A DNA stretch of 64,000 bases from Lepus europaeus (GCF_033115175.1 NC_084850.1:112141939-112205938); one strand, 5' to 3'; shown: positions 22,840-35,440, numbered from the stretch's first letter. Numbers and translations: made by a program. The notes: generated from the sequence alone by a model not told the origin.

Positions 22840-23310
22840 TTTGAAATCCATGCATACATTTTTCCATAATACACATTTTCATGAACTTTCTGAAGATTCC
22901 TTGTATGCATGGATTTAAAAACATTTTTTGCGGCCGGCGCCGTGGCTCAACAGGCTAATTCTCTGCCTTGCGGCGCCGGCACACTGAGCTCTAGTCCCGG
23001 TCGGGGCGCCGGATTCTGTCCCGGTTGCCCCTCTTCCAGGCCAGCTCTCTGCTATGGCCCGGGAAGGCAGTGGAGGATGGCCCAAGTCCTTGGGCCCTGC
23101 ACCCCATGGGAGACCAGGAGAAGCACCTGGCTCCTGGCTTCGGATCAGCGAGATGCGCCGGCCGCAGCGGCCATTGGAGGGTGAACCAACAGCAAAAGGA
23201 AGACCTTTCTCTCTGTCTCTCTCTCACTATCCACTCTGCCTGTCAAAAAAAAATTTTTTTTTGCAACAAAATAAACTTCTCTTTCAATTTCGTTTTTTAC
23301 AGACTTTTTC
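22840..23310. mobile_element. Mariner-like MITE split by a CSINE
   Basis: Left arm 'acacattttcatgaactttc' (about 22868-22890) and right arm 'acagactttttcaaatac' (about 23300-23318), with 'ttgcaacaaaataaacttct' as the core next to the SINE. The CSINE at 22930 landed inside the element and is therefore younger. Confidence 0.55.
22930..23258 (+). mobile_element. CSINE, plus, young subfamily
   Basis: ggccggcgccgtggctcaac with taattctctgccttgcggcg; B-box region twice (ctctagtcccggtcgggg). GC-rich and little decayed, with a short simple A tail. Confidence 0.94.
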
Positions 23311-23318
23311 AAATACCC

Positions 23319-24812
23319 TCGTATATCTGGCCTGTGTTCTTAAATTCAATACCTACAAAACTCCCTGTCATATAGATGACTACCAGTGCATTCATTATTA
23401 TCATTATAGTTTCCTTGCTATGATATTCAGGCTTGATTGCTTAATAATATAATGATCTACTTTTTCTTTGTGAGATAAATCTTTTTTAAATACCTGCTTT
23501 TAAACTGTCTTTCCAATTACACACCCTTGATCCCTGGTACTGACACAGGTGGCTTATGTTGCCTCAAATATTCATGAAAGCACTGACATTATACTATCAG
23601 ATTAATTGTAATTTCACAGAGGCATCAATTTAAATTACATAAACCAGAGGTGAGGTTGCAAGTCACTGAGCCTGCTCTACCCCTGAGCTTCTTCAGGAAA
23701 ATGTTCCTTTAGTTGTCATCATTTTAGTCAATTCTATATGTGATGATAAAAACAAAATTTCATTCTGAAAATTACATTCAAAATTAAAGGTGTCAACCAT
23801 TGCTGCTGATGGCACAGGCTAAAATTGAAGCAATCTATAAAACTAATGACTTTTAGAAGAAAAAAATGTTGACTTCATTAGAGAAGGCAGTGTTGAAGCA
23901 AGACCTTCAACTTGTGATTTATGATGTGAATGGGCCTCCTACAGGTTATATGCGGTAATAAGAAAAAGAGTTTCCTGAAATTACTTAAGTGAATTCTCTG
24001 ATCTATAAAATATATATTTATCCAATGCAAAAAAGAAGACATTAGTGAAAAGTGAGGATTCATTTAATTTGAAGTCCAAGAACTGAACAGGTTTCAAGTG
24101 AAATACAACGCAAGAGGCAGTCTGCAGGTATTCCAACATCATCACTTCTATTTAATTAGAATCAAAGTTCATGCTTAACCTCAGCAGAATTACAAAATAC
24201 TCTAAAGCTAGGCATAGTAGTTTAAAAATATATTTTAGTAGCTTCATAAAAGATACTTACACTCTATATTTATTTATTCATTTGATATTTAAGAGATTGA
24301 TTTTAATTTTTCAGTTATGCATTAGTATATATTGAGGAGGAACTGATATGATAGAGTTGTGTTCACAAATTGGAAATTCTGAGGACTTAAAACAATTCCA
24401 TCTACAGTATCAAGGGTACATTCTATCCCAAATTATTTTACTTGGCAATTTTTTTCCTTCAGTTCCTGTGAATGCAAATACCACCTAAGGGAATGTTACT
24501 GCCCCTGGTTGAGAACCACTGGACCTGGTTACAAAACTCATTTTCTTTCTTTTTGTAGGCATCACCTCAACTATGTGGCTTTCAAATATGTAAAGTTCTA
24601 TACACATCTGCATGTCAAGATAGTGACATAGCTCCAATAGTTCAATTTAATAGGGGTTGTTGTGACTTCCAGGAGGTTCTCATTCATCAATGGTTTGCAG
24701 AAATTTGATACTATTGATTCATAGTTTTCTCCATGGACTCCTGTGTTCAAGAAAGTTACATAGAAGCAGAAATGAAGACTCAATATGAAAATAGAACTTT
24801 CTCTTTTGGTAC

Positions 24813-24843
<31 letters not shown>

Positions 24844-24987
24844 TGCAGTGTCAGGTTAGGGTAGAGATATAGTGCATGGTTTAAAAATAACACTAATTTA
24901 AAAACAGTAAGACTCAGATAAGAGAATTCCAGATACCAATCACAACAAATATTTATAGAACTTATCTCTTTCTTGAAAAAGCATTTA
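23319..24987. other. Unassigned intron sequence
   Basis: AT-rich. Only a short hAT-like end 'ctggttgagaaccactgg' at about 24498-24516 (MER5-like terminus) and a (TG)n microsatellite at 24820-24842 stand out. Confidence 0.45.
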
Positions 24988-25426
24988 GCACAGAGTTAAA
25001 GACACGGCTTAGGATGTCTGCATCCCATATCAGAATGCCTGGGTACAAATCCTAGCTCCACTTCTAATTCCATCTTCCTGCTAATTTAGACCCTAGGAGG
25101 CAGCAGGTGATGGCCAAAACACTTGGGTCCCTGCTACCCAAGTAGGAGCCCCGGATTGAGTTTCAGGCTCCTGGATTTAGCCTGGCTGATTCCTGGTTCC
25201 TGTGGGCATTTGGGGGAGTGAAACAGACAATGGAAGATCTCTCACTGTCTATTTCTCCTCTCCACTCCTCCCCTCCCCTCCCCTCCCCTCCCCTCCCCTC
25301 CCCTCTCCTCCCCTCCCCTCTCCTCCCCTCCCCTCTCCTCTCCTCCCCTCTTCTCCCCTCCCTTCCCCTCCCCTCCCCTCTGCCTTTGTCTCTCTCTCCA
25401 TGTGTCATTGCCTTTCAAATAAATTT
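24988..25426 (+). mobile_element. CSINE, plus, old, with expanded pyrimidine tract
   Basis: A diverged CSINE body (tcccatatcagaatgcctgg; cacttgggtccctgctaccc; gtgaaacagacaatggaaga). Its usual CT tract has expanded into a long CCCCT array (25266-25380). It ends 'gcctttcaaataaatttc'. Confidence 0.82.
25266..25380. repeat. (CCCCT)n low-complexity tract
   Basis: 115 bp of CCCCT units with occasional CTCCT interruptions. On the minus strand, which is the CFAP47 transcript strand, this reads GGGGA repeated, with many runs of four G. Confidence 0.95.
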
Positions 25427-25564
25427 CTTTTTTTAGTTTTTAAAATGTTTTTATTTTGTAATTTTTTCAATATTTTGCTACATCCACTTCAAATGTAGGT
25501 ATAATATACATATATTTAAATACTATTTTTTTCTTGAAAATAAGGATGTTAATATCACAGAGTT

Positions 25565-25907
25565 GGGGCCAGCGCTGTGGCATAGTGGGTGAGGCTGCCG
25601 CCTGAGGTGCCATCATTCCATATGGGCGCTGGTTCAAGTCCTGGCTGTTCCTCTTCTGATCCAGCTCTCTGCTGTGGCCTGGGAGGGCAGTGGAGGGTGG
25701 CTCAGGTCCTTGGACCCTTGTGCCTGTGTGGGAGACCCGGGGTTGGGGGGCTCCTGGCTTCTGGCTTAGGGTAGGCACAGCTCCAGCCATGGCAGCCATT
25801 TGGGGAGTGAACTAGCAGATGGAAGACCTCTCTCTCTCTCTCTCTGCCTCTCCTTCTCTCTCTGTGTAACTCTGACTTTCAAATAAATGAATGAATGTTT
25901 TTAAAAA
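25565..25907 (+). mobile_element. CSINE, plus
   Basis: ggggccagcgctgtggcata head, ggttcaagtcctggctg, CT tract, tail aaataaatgaatgaatg. Flanks atcacagagt (25554-25563) and atcatagagt (25908-25917) are a duplication with one mismatch. Confidence 0.94.
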
Positions 25908-25917
25908 ATCATAGAGT

Positions 25918-27205
25918 GAAGGATTCATGACAATGATTATAACAGAGAAAGAAGAGTGTATCGTCATTTACATGGTATGATTTGGTGAAGGAATATTTAT
26001 AATTAAATGCCCAATGATATGACATCCACACATTTTTATACTCAAATTCTTTAAAAATTTAAGAAAAGGAAGTTACCTTTTCCTGTAGGTGGTGTTCCTT
26101 AAATTATGCTGCCCAGTATGATGTATATTTTGTCTACAGCTGTCAAAGCTAATGTTAGATATAATTGTCTATAAGAGCAGGAACATTTAGTAGCTTTATC
26201 AAGACTGTTTGTATTGAAAGTGTATCTGGACAAATGTGCCGTGTTCATCAGGCTACCACAGTTTAGAATTATTAGAATCTAATGTCCACAAGACACCAAG
26301 CTAGGGTACAGATGTGAACAAAGGTTTCTCTGTTGAAATGGGATCTGAGGGAGGAGAGGATAAAGCTGAAACATCTTACCTAAACTGATACTCTATTCAC
26401 TAAGCACTGCAAAATCTGGTAGCTGACTTCATTCTTCACTGTGATTGTATAATCATGAGTGTACATGCATGTGTATATGCATGTGTATATGTGTGTGTGT
26501 GTACATAATTGGAGTCAATGGTATCCACTTCATAGTAACATAAATATAAAATTAAATAATTCTATATATTCTAAGTACTTAGGCACACAATGAACATTTA
26601 CTATTGTCATTCCTGTGTTGTTCTTAGGTCAGGTAAAAAAGGGAATGAGGAAACTCATGATCATGAATAATCACTTAAGTGGACTCATTGTCCAACATTT
26701 GACACAGGTCTGATATTTACTGAATATAAATTATTTTCAGTTTTCTTGGTAGAGCATAATAAATAACTGTATGTGGGGAAATATCCATTCCATATGTTTG
26801 TGACAAGAATATGGCAGCCATTCTCAAACATAAAAATAATTGTATTCAGAAAATTAAAATAGCTGCTCAAATAAATACTGACTCTAGAGAGATGAAGCTA
26901 ATTTGTACAGGAGAGATATTAGATTTTAGTTTTAGAGGTTTTAAAAGAGCTATTAAATGTACATTTTGTCCTCCATCTGGAACATTTGAAAGTCATTTAT
27001 TTCAGTAGAAAGTCTTTGAAAAAACTGCTTACAAAACAAATTCATCAAGCTTCCATTATATGTCATCATTTTTTAAGGACAGTAGCTTTATTGTTATTGT
27101 TAGCAATAAATGGAAATCCAGCTGTGGCAGAAGATAGTTGATGAGTCAGAGATGATTTAAGTCATGCGAGTAGCATTATTCACTAAAGACTTCTTAAATT
27201 ATATG
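25918..27205. other. Unassigned intron sequence
   Basis: Unique-looking AT-rich sequence with a (TGTATA)/(TG)n microsatellite at 26458-26504. No exon or clear repeat. Confidence 0.4.
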
Positions 27206-27340
27206 TATGTATGGAGCATCTTTAAAGAGCCCATGGAAATGCACATTATGGAAAAACTATGCATGAATTAAATTTTTTTGCATCAAAAAACTTAATTTTA
27301 GGTCAATTTTTGAATGAAGTTTTTGAGAACCCTTGTATTC
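27205..27340. mobile_element. Mariner-like MITE copy
   Basis: 'gagcatctttaaagagccca', core 'ttttttgcatcaaaaaactt', right arm 'tgaagtttttgagaaccctt'. It has the same layout as the other palindromic copies. Confidence 0.5.
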
Positions 27341-28162
27341 ATGCATGTTTTGTGTGTATGTATAAATATATGTGTGTTTCTAAATACACACAAGCCATTA
27401 TCAGTTTTTCTTTTAATCAAAATCCTCATCTACAGTATATGCTCACTTTATAAGGTGAAAATTGCTATATAGAGTGATTCACATGACTATTTTTAAAAAT
27501 GGCTAACTTATACTAATTAGGAATTCACTTCTTTCTAATTTGCACACTCTATCAAAACTGAGCTGTAATTAGTGATAATGACCAGGAGATGGCACATCCT
27601 CATTTCCTAAGATGCACATATAAGCCTGTGTACAATTCATAAAGTTCATTCACTTTAAAGAGACAGATTTTTAAATGTTATCACAAATAGCACATGTGGG
27701 TGAAAAATAAGATATTCAGAAAAAATAAGAAAATCAAATGTCTCGAAACTTTTGTTACTAATCAGTTAAATGCAAATAAATATTTTTAAATAAAAATTAA
27801 TATGTAAGCAGTTTTGATCCCTTAAACTCTACTGGTTCTTATCCTAATTGTTCAGAATACTTCACAACACTGAATCATGATGCTTAAAATCATCCTTTGA
27901 TAAATTGTGGTCATTTTAAATAATGAAAACATATAAAATGAAATGTATTCCTTAAAGCAACATTCTTTCACTTTTCATGTCTCCTCTTTTCCTAGGAACA
28001 CTAACGTTTTACATATTTAATTCAGGGGATAGAGAAGCTATCACTTCCAGGAGCACCATGCATATTTTTTTCCAACTCTTCCCTTACTGCAGCCTCAGCA
28101 AACAAGAAAAAGATACAGTGACCAGGGCAAGGGATAATTCCTCTTCAGAAGATTTTTTACTG
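27341..28162. other. Unassigned intron sequence
   Basis: AT-rich sequence before the L1. Nothing recognised. Confidence 0.4.
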
Positions 28163-29268
28163 GGTAATAATAAAGATGGTGGAGTAGGGAAGGAGCTTAC
28201 TGCTCTAGTCTAGGAGAAGATAGTTTTTAAAAAGTGGGAAGAGTGAGGTCTCAGGAAAGGGTTAGGGAAAAACAGTAGAGGAAACTCTACATAAATTAGA
28301 GAAACACTGTGGACTTGCATGGAGGGCATGGACATGCACAACTCAGGGCTCCAGCAGCTGAGAACCTCAGAACCAGCTCTGGAGTGAGGTGAGACCAGAC
28401 TGCAGCAGCCCAAGCCGCTGGCGATAAAGCTGGGGGCAGAGCTTGGCAGCAATAAAGCCCTGTGGGGGACAGTGTGCAGCCAAACTAGAAGAGAAAAAAA
28501 AGGAGAGAGGGGCTTGTTTCTCTCTCCCAACTACACTGCAACCCATGTCCTGTAACAACCCAATAGAGGGCAGGCATCATCTTGGACACATGTGACAGCT
28601 GTGCCAACTTATGTCCATGTGCCCAGTAATGAGCCAAGCAGAGATGCCTGAGTCTGGTAGGGAGAACTAACAGAGGGCTGGGTGCTCGTGAATGTGGAAG
28701 GCTTGTGTGCTGGGACTGTAAAAACACTGTGGCTGCATGGGAGGGCTCAGGGTGTGGCTTGGACTTTGGGCAATCATTGTGGGAGACTCCACATGCTCAG
28801 GTCTCCCTGATTCCCTGGTGAGGGTCAGTGCTGCAGAATCTATGCTTATACTGAGGACTGTACAGATCCTCTGTGTAGTTGTTGTGACAGTAGAGATGAA
28901 TATTATGCCCATTGAGGCTAGCACCCAGGCACTGGTCTCCTTTGAGTAGAGGAAATGAGCTGAGATTATGCCAACAGAGATGAACAAACCTGCCCTCTGA
29001 TTAAAAAAAAAGAGAGAGAGATTTACCATGCCCAAACTGGGTGTTACCTTGGAAATTCCCTTTACCCTGGAGTACTGAATAGAGCTCCCTGGCCAATGCA
29101 GCACACACCTCTAGGTATTCACTGAAAAAGCAGACACTCCACTAATCCACAGAGGTATAGTCCAAAGATAAAAGCCATCACAGGAAAAAAACAAACAAGA
29201 AACCAAAGAGTATCTCCACAAATGTCAAACAATAAATGCAGCAATTCAAGAAACAATGATAAGACAAA

Positions 29269-29830
29269 ATGACATCCCCAAAAGAATACAACATTTCAAT
29301 ACTAGAAAGTGAAGATGAAGAGACTGAAGAAATGCCAGAAATGGAATTCAAAAAGTTGATCATAGGATTAATTAGAAGTAATCAGAAGCAAATCTATAAA
29401 CTAATGAAATCCATACATGACATAAAAGTAAATTTCTCCCACAAAAATGAGATCTTAATGAGACATCAAAATGAATTATTAGAAATGAAGAATTCAATAG
29501 AATAAATTGAAAATGTAGTGGAAAGCCTTAACAACAGAATCAGTGAAGCAGAAGAAAGAATATGCAACTTAGAAGACAAATTTCAGGAAATTTTAGTCAG
29601 AACAAAAACAGGAAGAAATTAGAAAACTAAAAAACACTGTTGGAGATCTAGAAGATACTATCAAATGACTCAACATATGGGTCCTAGGAGTTCCTGAAGG
29701 TGTGGAAAGAGAGAAAGGATTAGAAGGCCTTTTTAGTGAAATAATAAGAGAAAATTTCCCTAATTTGGAGAAAGAAATGGGTGTCAAGTACAGGAAATAC
29801 ATAGAACTCCTAATAGACACGACCAGAAAA
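29269..29830 (+). pseudogene. L1 ORF1 remnant
   Basis: The frame from 29269 reads ESEDEETEEMPEMEFKKLI and a heptad-rich region (NQKQIYKLMKSI), then a stop at 29503-29505. After it come NNRISEAEERICNLEDKF in the same series and a WVLGVPEGVEREKGLE segment. This order (coiled coil, then RNA-binding region) is that of L1 ORF1 nucleic acid chaperones. In-frame stops and frame changes show it is dead. Confidence 0.75.
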
Positions 29831-30266
29831 TATCTTTACCATGATACATTGTAATCAAACTCTTCACAGCAAAACATAAAGAAAAGATTCTAAAATGTGC
29901 ATGACAGAAATGCCAGAATACTTTCAGAGGATCTCTAATTAGACTCACAGCAGACTTCTGATCAGAAATCCTACAGGCTATGAGAGAATGGTGAGATATA
30001 TTTCAAGTCTTAGGAGAAAAACAACTGTCAACCCAGAATACTGTATCCTGCAAAGCTCTCATTTATGAATGAAGGTGAAATAAAGGCCTTCCATAACAAA
30101 CACAAATTGAAAGAATTTGTCACTACTTGTCAAGCCTTAGAAAACATGCTTAAGAATGTGCTACACACAGAACCATGGTCATCACTATGAAAGAAGGTGA
30201 AGGCAGAAAATCTCCCAATAAAATTACAAAGAAATCCAAAGTAAAAAATAGGAATATTATGGAAAA

Positions 30267-33200
30267 ATGCCAGGGCAAAGTTGTAACTTATCAATAGTCA
30301 CCTTGAATGTAAATGGCCTCGACTCTCTAGTTAAAACACACAGACTGGCTGAATGGATTAAAAAACAAAACCCTTGTTGCATACAAGAAATACAACTCAC
30401 TATAAAAGATGCATGCAGACTGAAATTTAAAGGATGGAAAAAGATATTTCATGCAAACAGAAACCAAAAAGAGCTGGTGTAGCCATCCTAATATCAGACA
30501 AAATAGAATTTAACACAAAATAGTAAAAAATGTCAACGAAAGGCATTATGTATTGATTAAGGGATCAATTCAACAAGAAGAAATAACTATTATAAACATA
30601 TATGCATCTAATTTCAGGGTCCCTGGGTATTTAAAAGAAATGTTAGTGGATCTAAAGGAAGACATAGAATCAAATAAAATAGTAATGGGGGACTTCAATA
30701 CCCCACTTTCAGCAATGGACAGATCAACCAGACAGAAAATCAGCAAGGAAACAATAGAGTTAATCAACACTATAGATCAAATGGGCCTAACAGATATCTA
30801 CAGAACTTTCCATCTTACAGTTTCAGAATACACATTCTTCTCAGCATGCATGGAACCTTCTCTAGGATTGACAACATGCTAGGCCATAAAGTAAGTCTCA
30901 GCAAATTCAAAAGAATCAAACTCATAGCATGCATCTTCTATGACAAAAAAAGCAATAAAGTTGGAAATAAACAACTCCAGAATCTATAGAATTTATGCAA
31001 ACACATGGAGACTGAACAAAATGCTCCTGAATGAACAGTAGGTCATTGAAGAAATAAAAAAAAAATTATGGAAACAAATGATGATGACAATACATCAAAA
31101 CTTATAGGATACATAAAAAGCAGTGTTAATTGGAAAGTTTATAGCAATTGGTGCCTATATCAAGAAATTGGAAAGCACCAAGTAAATGACCTATCAGCAC
31201 ATCTCAAGGACCTAGAAAAACAACAGAAAATCAAACCCAAAATTAGTACGGGAAAAGAAATAATTAAAATAGAGAAGAAATAAACAAAATTGAAAAAAAA
31301 ACTATACAAAACATCAGCAAAACAATGAGCTGGTTTTTGAAAAAATAAACAGAATTGATACAACTTTGACCCATTAACCAAAAAGAGGAGGGAGAAGATC
31401 CAAATTCATAAATTTAGAAATGAAAAAGGAAATGTAACAACAGACACAACACACATAAAAAGAATCATCAGAAATTACTACAAAAAGCTGTATGCCAAAA
31501 ACAGCCAACAAACTGGGAAACAGAAGAAATGGAGAGATTACCATACATACACAACCTACCTAAATTGAGCCATGAAGACACAGAAAACCTAAGCAGACCC
31601 ACAACCAAGACAGAAATTGAATCATTAATATAGGCCCTCCTGAGAAAGAAAAGCCCAGGACTGGATGGCTTAACTGCTAAATTCTACCAGACATTTAAAG
31701 AAGAACTAACTTGAATTCTTCTCAAGCTTTTCAAAGTAATTAAAAGGGAAAGAATCTGCCCAGATTCATTCTATGAAGCCAGCATCACCTTAATTCCTAA
31801 ACCTGAGAAAGATACAACAGAGAAAAAAACTACAGATCAATTTTCCTGATAAACATAGATGCAAAAATTCTTAACAAAATACTAGCCAATTGAATCCAAC
31901 AATATACCAGAAAGAATATTCACCTGACCAAGTGTGATTTATCCCTAGTGTGCTGCGATGGTTCAACATTCACAAAAATCATCAAAGTGATAATCACATT
32001 AAGAAACTGAAGAACAAAAACCATATGATTATATCAATAGATGCAGAGAAAGCATTTGATAAAATACAACACACTTTCATGATGAAAACTTTAAGCAAAT
32101 TTGGTATAGAAGGACATCCCTCAACACAATCAAGGCAATTTATGACAGTCATGGCCAGTGTCCTATTTAATGGGGTAAAGTTGGAAGCATCCCCACTGAG
32201 ATCTGGAACCAGACAAGGATGCCTGCTCTCACCCTTGCTATTCAAAATAGTCCTGAAAGTTTTAGCTAGAAACGTTAGGCAAGAAAGAGAAATCAAAGGG
32301 ATACAAATTGGGACGGAGGAAGTCTAACTATCCCTATTTGTAGATGACATGATTCTTTATATTGGGGCTCCAAAAGACTTCACTGGGAGACTATTGAAAC
32401 TCAGAGAAGAGTTTGGTAAAGTAGCAGGATATAAAATCAACACACAAAAATCAATAGACTTTGTATACTCAGGCAATGTCACAGCTAAGAAAGAACTTCT
32501 AAGAATAATCCCATTCACAATAGCTACAGAAAAAAAATCAAATACCATGGAATAAATTTAACTAAGGATTTTTGAGATCTCTACAATGAGACTTACAAAA
32601 TATTAAAGAAATAGAAGAAAATACAAAAAAATGGAAAAATATTCTATATTCATGGATTGGAAGAATCATTATCATCAAAATGTCAATACCACTGAAAGCA
32701 ATTTAGAGATTCAATACAATACCAATCAAAATACCAACAATATTCTTCTCAGACATAGAAAAAATGATGCTGAAATTCATATGGAAACACAGGAGACCCC
32801 AAATAGCTAAACAATCGTATACAACAAAAACAAAGCCAGATGCATCCACAATACCAGATTTCAAGACATACTACAGGGCATTTATAATTAAAACAGCCTG
32901 CTACTGGTACAAAAACAGATAGATAGATAAGTGGAACAGAATAGAAACGCCAGAAATTGATACAAGCATCTACCACCAACTTATCTTTGACAAAGGAATT
33001 AAAATCAACCCCCTGGAGCAAGGACTGCATTTTCGACAAATGGTGCTGGGAAAATTGGATCTTCACATGCAGAAGTACAAAGCAATACCCCTACATTACA
33101 CCATACACAAAAATCCACTCAAAATTGATTAAAGACCTAAATCTACTACCTGATTATTAGAGAACATTGGGGAAACCCTGCAAGACATTGGCATATGTAA

Positions 33201-33430
33201 AGACTTCTCAGAAAAGATCCCAGAGGCACAGGCAATCAAAGCCAAAACTGACAAATGGGATTACATCAAATTTAGAAGTTTTTGCACCACAAAAGAAGCA
33301 GTCAGGAAAGTGAAGATGCAACTGACAGAATGGGAAAAATTATTTGCAAACTATACAAGTGATAAAGGATTAATATCCAGAATCTATAAAGGGCTCAAGA
33401 AACTCAACAACAACAAAGCAAATAACATAG
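30267..33430 (+). pseudogene. L1 ORF2 remnant (endonuclease and reverse transcriptase)
   Basis: It starts SIVTLNVNGLDSLVKTHRL, with the endonuclease continued in another frame at 30553-30882 (IVMGDFNTPLS). Reverse transcriptase is at 31950-32380, including [13 protein letters not shown] and [13 protein letters not shown]. The catalytic box, read as LFVDDM, is shifted out of frame from the preceding block. Sequence to 33430 corresponds to the region after the reverse transcriptase. After the nested insertion it resumes at 33885 and runs to about 34505. Confidence 0.85.
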
Positions 33431-33446
33431 CTAAGAAATTGGCAAA

Positions 33447-33884
33447 AAGGAAACCTGTTGAAGTGAAATGGACACTATGAGAAACACTGACTTGATCAGC
33501 CCTTGTCCCGACTGTTGATGTACAATGTAATACTTTATCCCTTTTATTATTTTTTTGTTCTACTTAATACTATTGGTCGAACTCTGTAATTAACACACAA
33601 TTATTCTTAGGTGTTTATAACTAGTACTCAAACAGTATTTTACACTTTATGTTCTGTGTGGGTGCAAACTGATGAAATCTTCACTTAATATATACTAAAT
33701 TGATCTTCTGTATATAAAGGTAATTGAAAATGAATCTTGATGTGAATGGAATGGGAGAGGGAGCGGGAGATGGGAGGGTTGCGGGTGGGAGGGAAGTTAT
33801 GGGGGGGAAAAGCCATTGTAATCCATAAACTGTACTTTGGAAATTTATATTTACTAAATAAAAGTTAAAAAAAACGAACAAAAA
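33447..33884 (+). mobile_element. 5'-truncated L1 3' end nested in the L1
   Basis: 438 bp of L1 3' UTR ending in the G-rich tract and 'atatttactaaataaaagtt' plus an A-rich tail. It interrupts ORF2 of the host L1. The duplication aagaaattggcaaa is perfect at 33433-33446 and 33885-33898. Its sequence closely matches the forward part of the twin-primed L1 at 50739-51285. Confidence 0.93.
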
Positions 33885-34707
33885 AAGAAATTGGCAAAGG
33901 ACTTGAACAGGCATTTTTCAAAAGAGGAAATAAAATGGTCAATAGACACATGAAAAAATGTTCAGGATCACTAGCTGTCAGAGAAATGCAAAAGAAAACC
34001 ACAATGAAGTTTCACCTTACCCCAGTTAGAATGGCTCTTATACAGAAATCAACAAATAACAAATGCTGGTGAGAAGTGGGGAAAAAGGTACCCTAATCCA
34101 CATCTGGTGGAAATGTAAACTAGTAAAGCCATGATGGAAGACAATATGGAGCTACCTCAGAAATCTGAATATAGAACTACCATATGACCCAGCCATCCCA
34201 CTTCTGGGGATTAACCCATGACAAATGAAATCATTATATGAAAGAACTATGTGTACTCCCATATTTATTGCAGTTCAATTCACAGTAGCTAAGACATGGA
34301 ATCAACCCAGATGTCCATCAACTGAAGACTGGATAAAGAAATTATGGGATATGTACATCACAGAATACTAGACAGCTGTAAAAAAACAGAAACAAAACCA
34401 AAATATTGTCATTTGCAACACAATGGATGAAACTGCAAAACATAATATTTAGTGAAATAAGCCAGTTCCAAAGGGACAAATACCATATGTTCTTCCTGAC
34501 CTGTGATAACTAATAGAACACCTAAAAGGCAATCTCTAGAAGTAAAATTGACACTTTGAAAAGCAATGACTTTGAACAGCTCTTATGTTGACTGTTGAGG
34601 AACAGGTTTTTTTTTCTTCATATTATTTATTGAACACTTAACATAGAACTAATCATATGTGTGTAAATTTAATTGAAAATAGATCTTGGTAAAAAATAAG
34701 AGTGGGA

Positions 34708-35088
34708 GTGATCACTGAGGTCATAAATAAGAGTGTTTATAGTTAAATTAACAACAGAAGTCACTGTGCACTTACTCCCTATGTAGGGCCTCTGTCCTTA
34801 ATGAGTTGTACTATGAGAATTAACTGAAAAACTGGTTCTCAACCAGTACTTTTTACATTGTGTGTACGTATGTGTGCAAACTGTTTAAATATTTACTTAG
34901 TATTGCGTTGGTCTTCTGTATATAATGTTAATTAAAAATGAATCTTAAAGAAGAATGGGATAGGAGAGAGAGTAGGAGGTGGGATGGGAATGGGGGAGGA
35001 AGGGTGGGCATGGGGGGAAAAAAACCACTGTATTCCTAAAGTTGTACCTATGAAAATTGTATTTGTTAAAATAAAGCTTTAAAAATAA
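34708..35088 (+). mobile_element. Second 5'-truncated L1 3' end nested in the L1 3' UTR
   Basis: 381 bp running from 'gtgatcactgaggtcataaa' to 'gttaaaataaagctttaaaa'. Flanked by aagagtggga at 34698-34707 and 35089-35098. After the second copy the host 3' UTR resumes (taagagagggaggaggaag) and ends at about 35212. Confidence 0.85.
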
Positions 35089-35212
35089 AAGAGTGGGAAT
35101 AAGAGAGGGAGGAGGAAGTAGGGTGGGCTTCTGGGTGGGACACAGTGGGAAGAATCATCATGTTCTATGTTCCTAATGTTGTACTTATGAAATGTATGAG
35201 GTTTGTAATATA

Positions 35213-35440
35213 AAGCTGTATAGTTCTGCATATATTTCTCTGGACTTACTTCTAAGGGTACAGTTTAAAAATTTGCCATGTGGCCCCAAATCCCCTTAAG
35301 CTCGGTGGTAAAAGAGTATTTTAATTTTTAAAGTGAGCATATGGATAGGATTAAGTGTTAAAGTGATCATATAAATAGGATTAAATGTTTGGTAATAATA
35401 ATAGAATTAAAAAGTAGTGAATGCTTGAACATAGCAAGCA
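35213..35440. other. Unassigned spacer
   Basis: Short AT-rich sequence between L1 fragments, with a near-duplication ('aagtgagcatatggatagga' / 'aaagtgatcatataaatagga'). Confidence 0.4.

Larger units (their letters stand above)
28163..35212 (+). mobile_element. Near full-length lagomorph L1, broken, with two nested L1 inserts
   Basis: A GC-richer 5' UTR (28163-29260, starting near 'aagatggtggagtagggaag') is followed by ORF1-like sequence (29269-29830), ORF2 (30267 to about 34505) and a 3' UTR ending about 35212. ORF2 pieces show an endonuclease domain (LNVNGL at the start; MGDFN near 30700) and a reverse transcriptase domain ([38 protein letters not shown] where FADD is usual). Stops and frameshifts split every domain, so it cannot move. 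It lies antisense to CFAP47. Two younger L1 3' ends are inserted at 33447-33884 and 34708-35088. Without them it is about 6.2 kb. Confidence 0.9.

Noticed and set aside
23025..23452. Overlapping 116 and 132 codon plus frames
   Set aside because: Both are accidental frames in a GC-rich young CSINE; the same frames recur in the other young CSINEs.
25163..25498. Pro-Ser-rich and Gly-Arg-rich frames on opposite strands
   Set aside because: They are produced by the CCCCT tract, not by a gene.
30267..32555. Frames with endonuclease and reverse transcriptase motifs
   Set aside because: They are not a functional or novel retroelement: the L1 ORF2 is split by stops and frameshifts and by a nested insertion.
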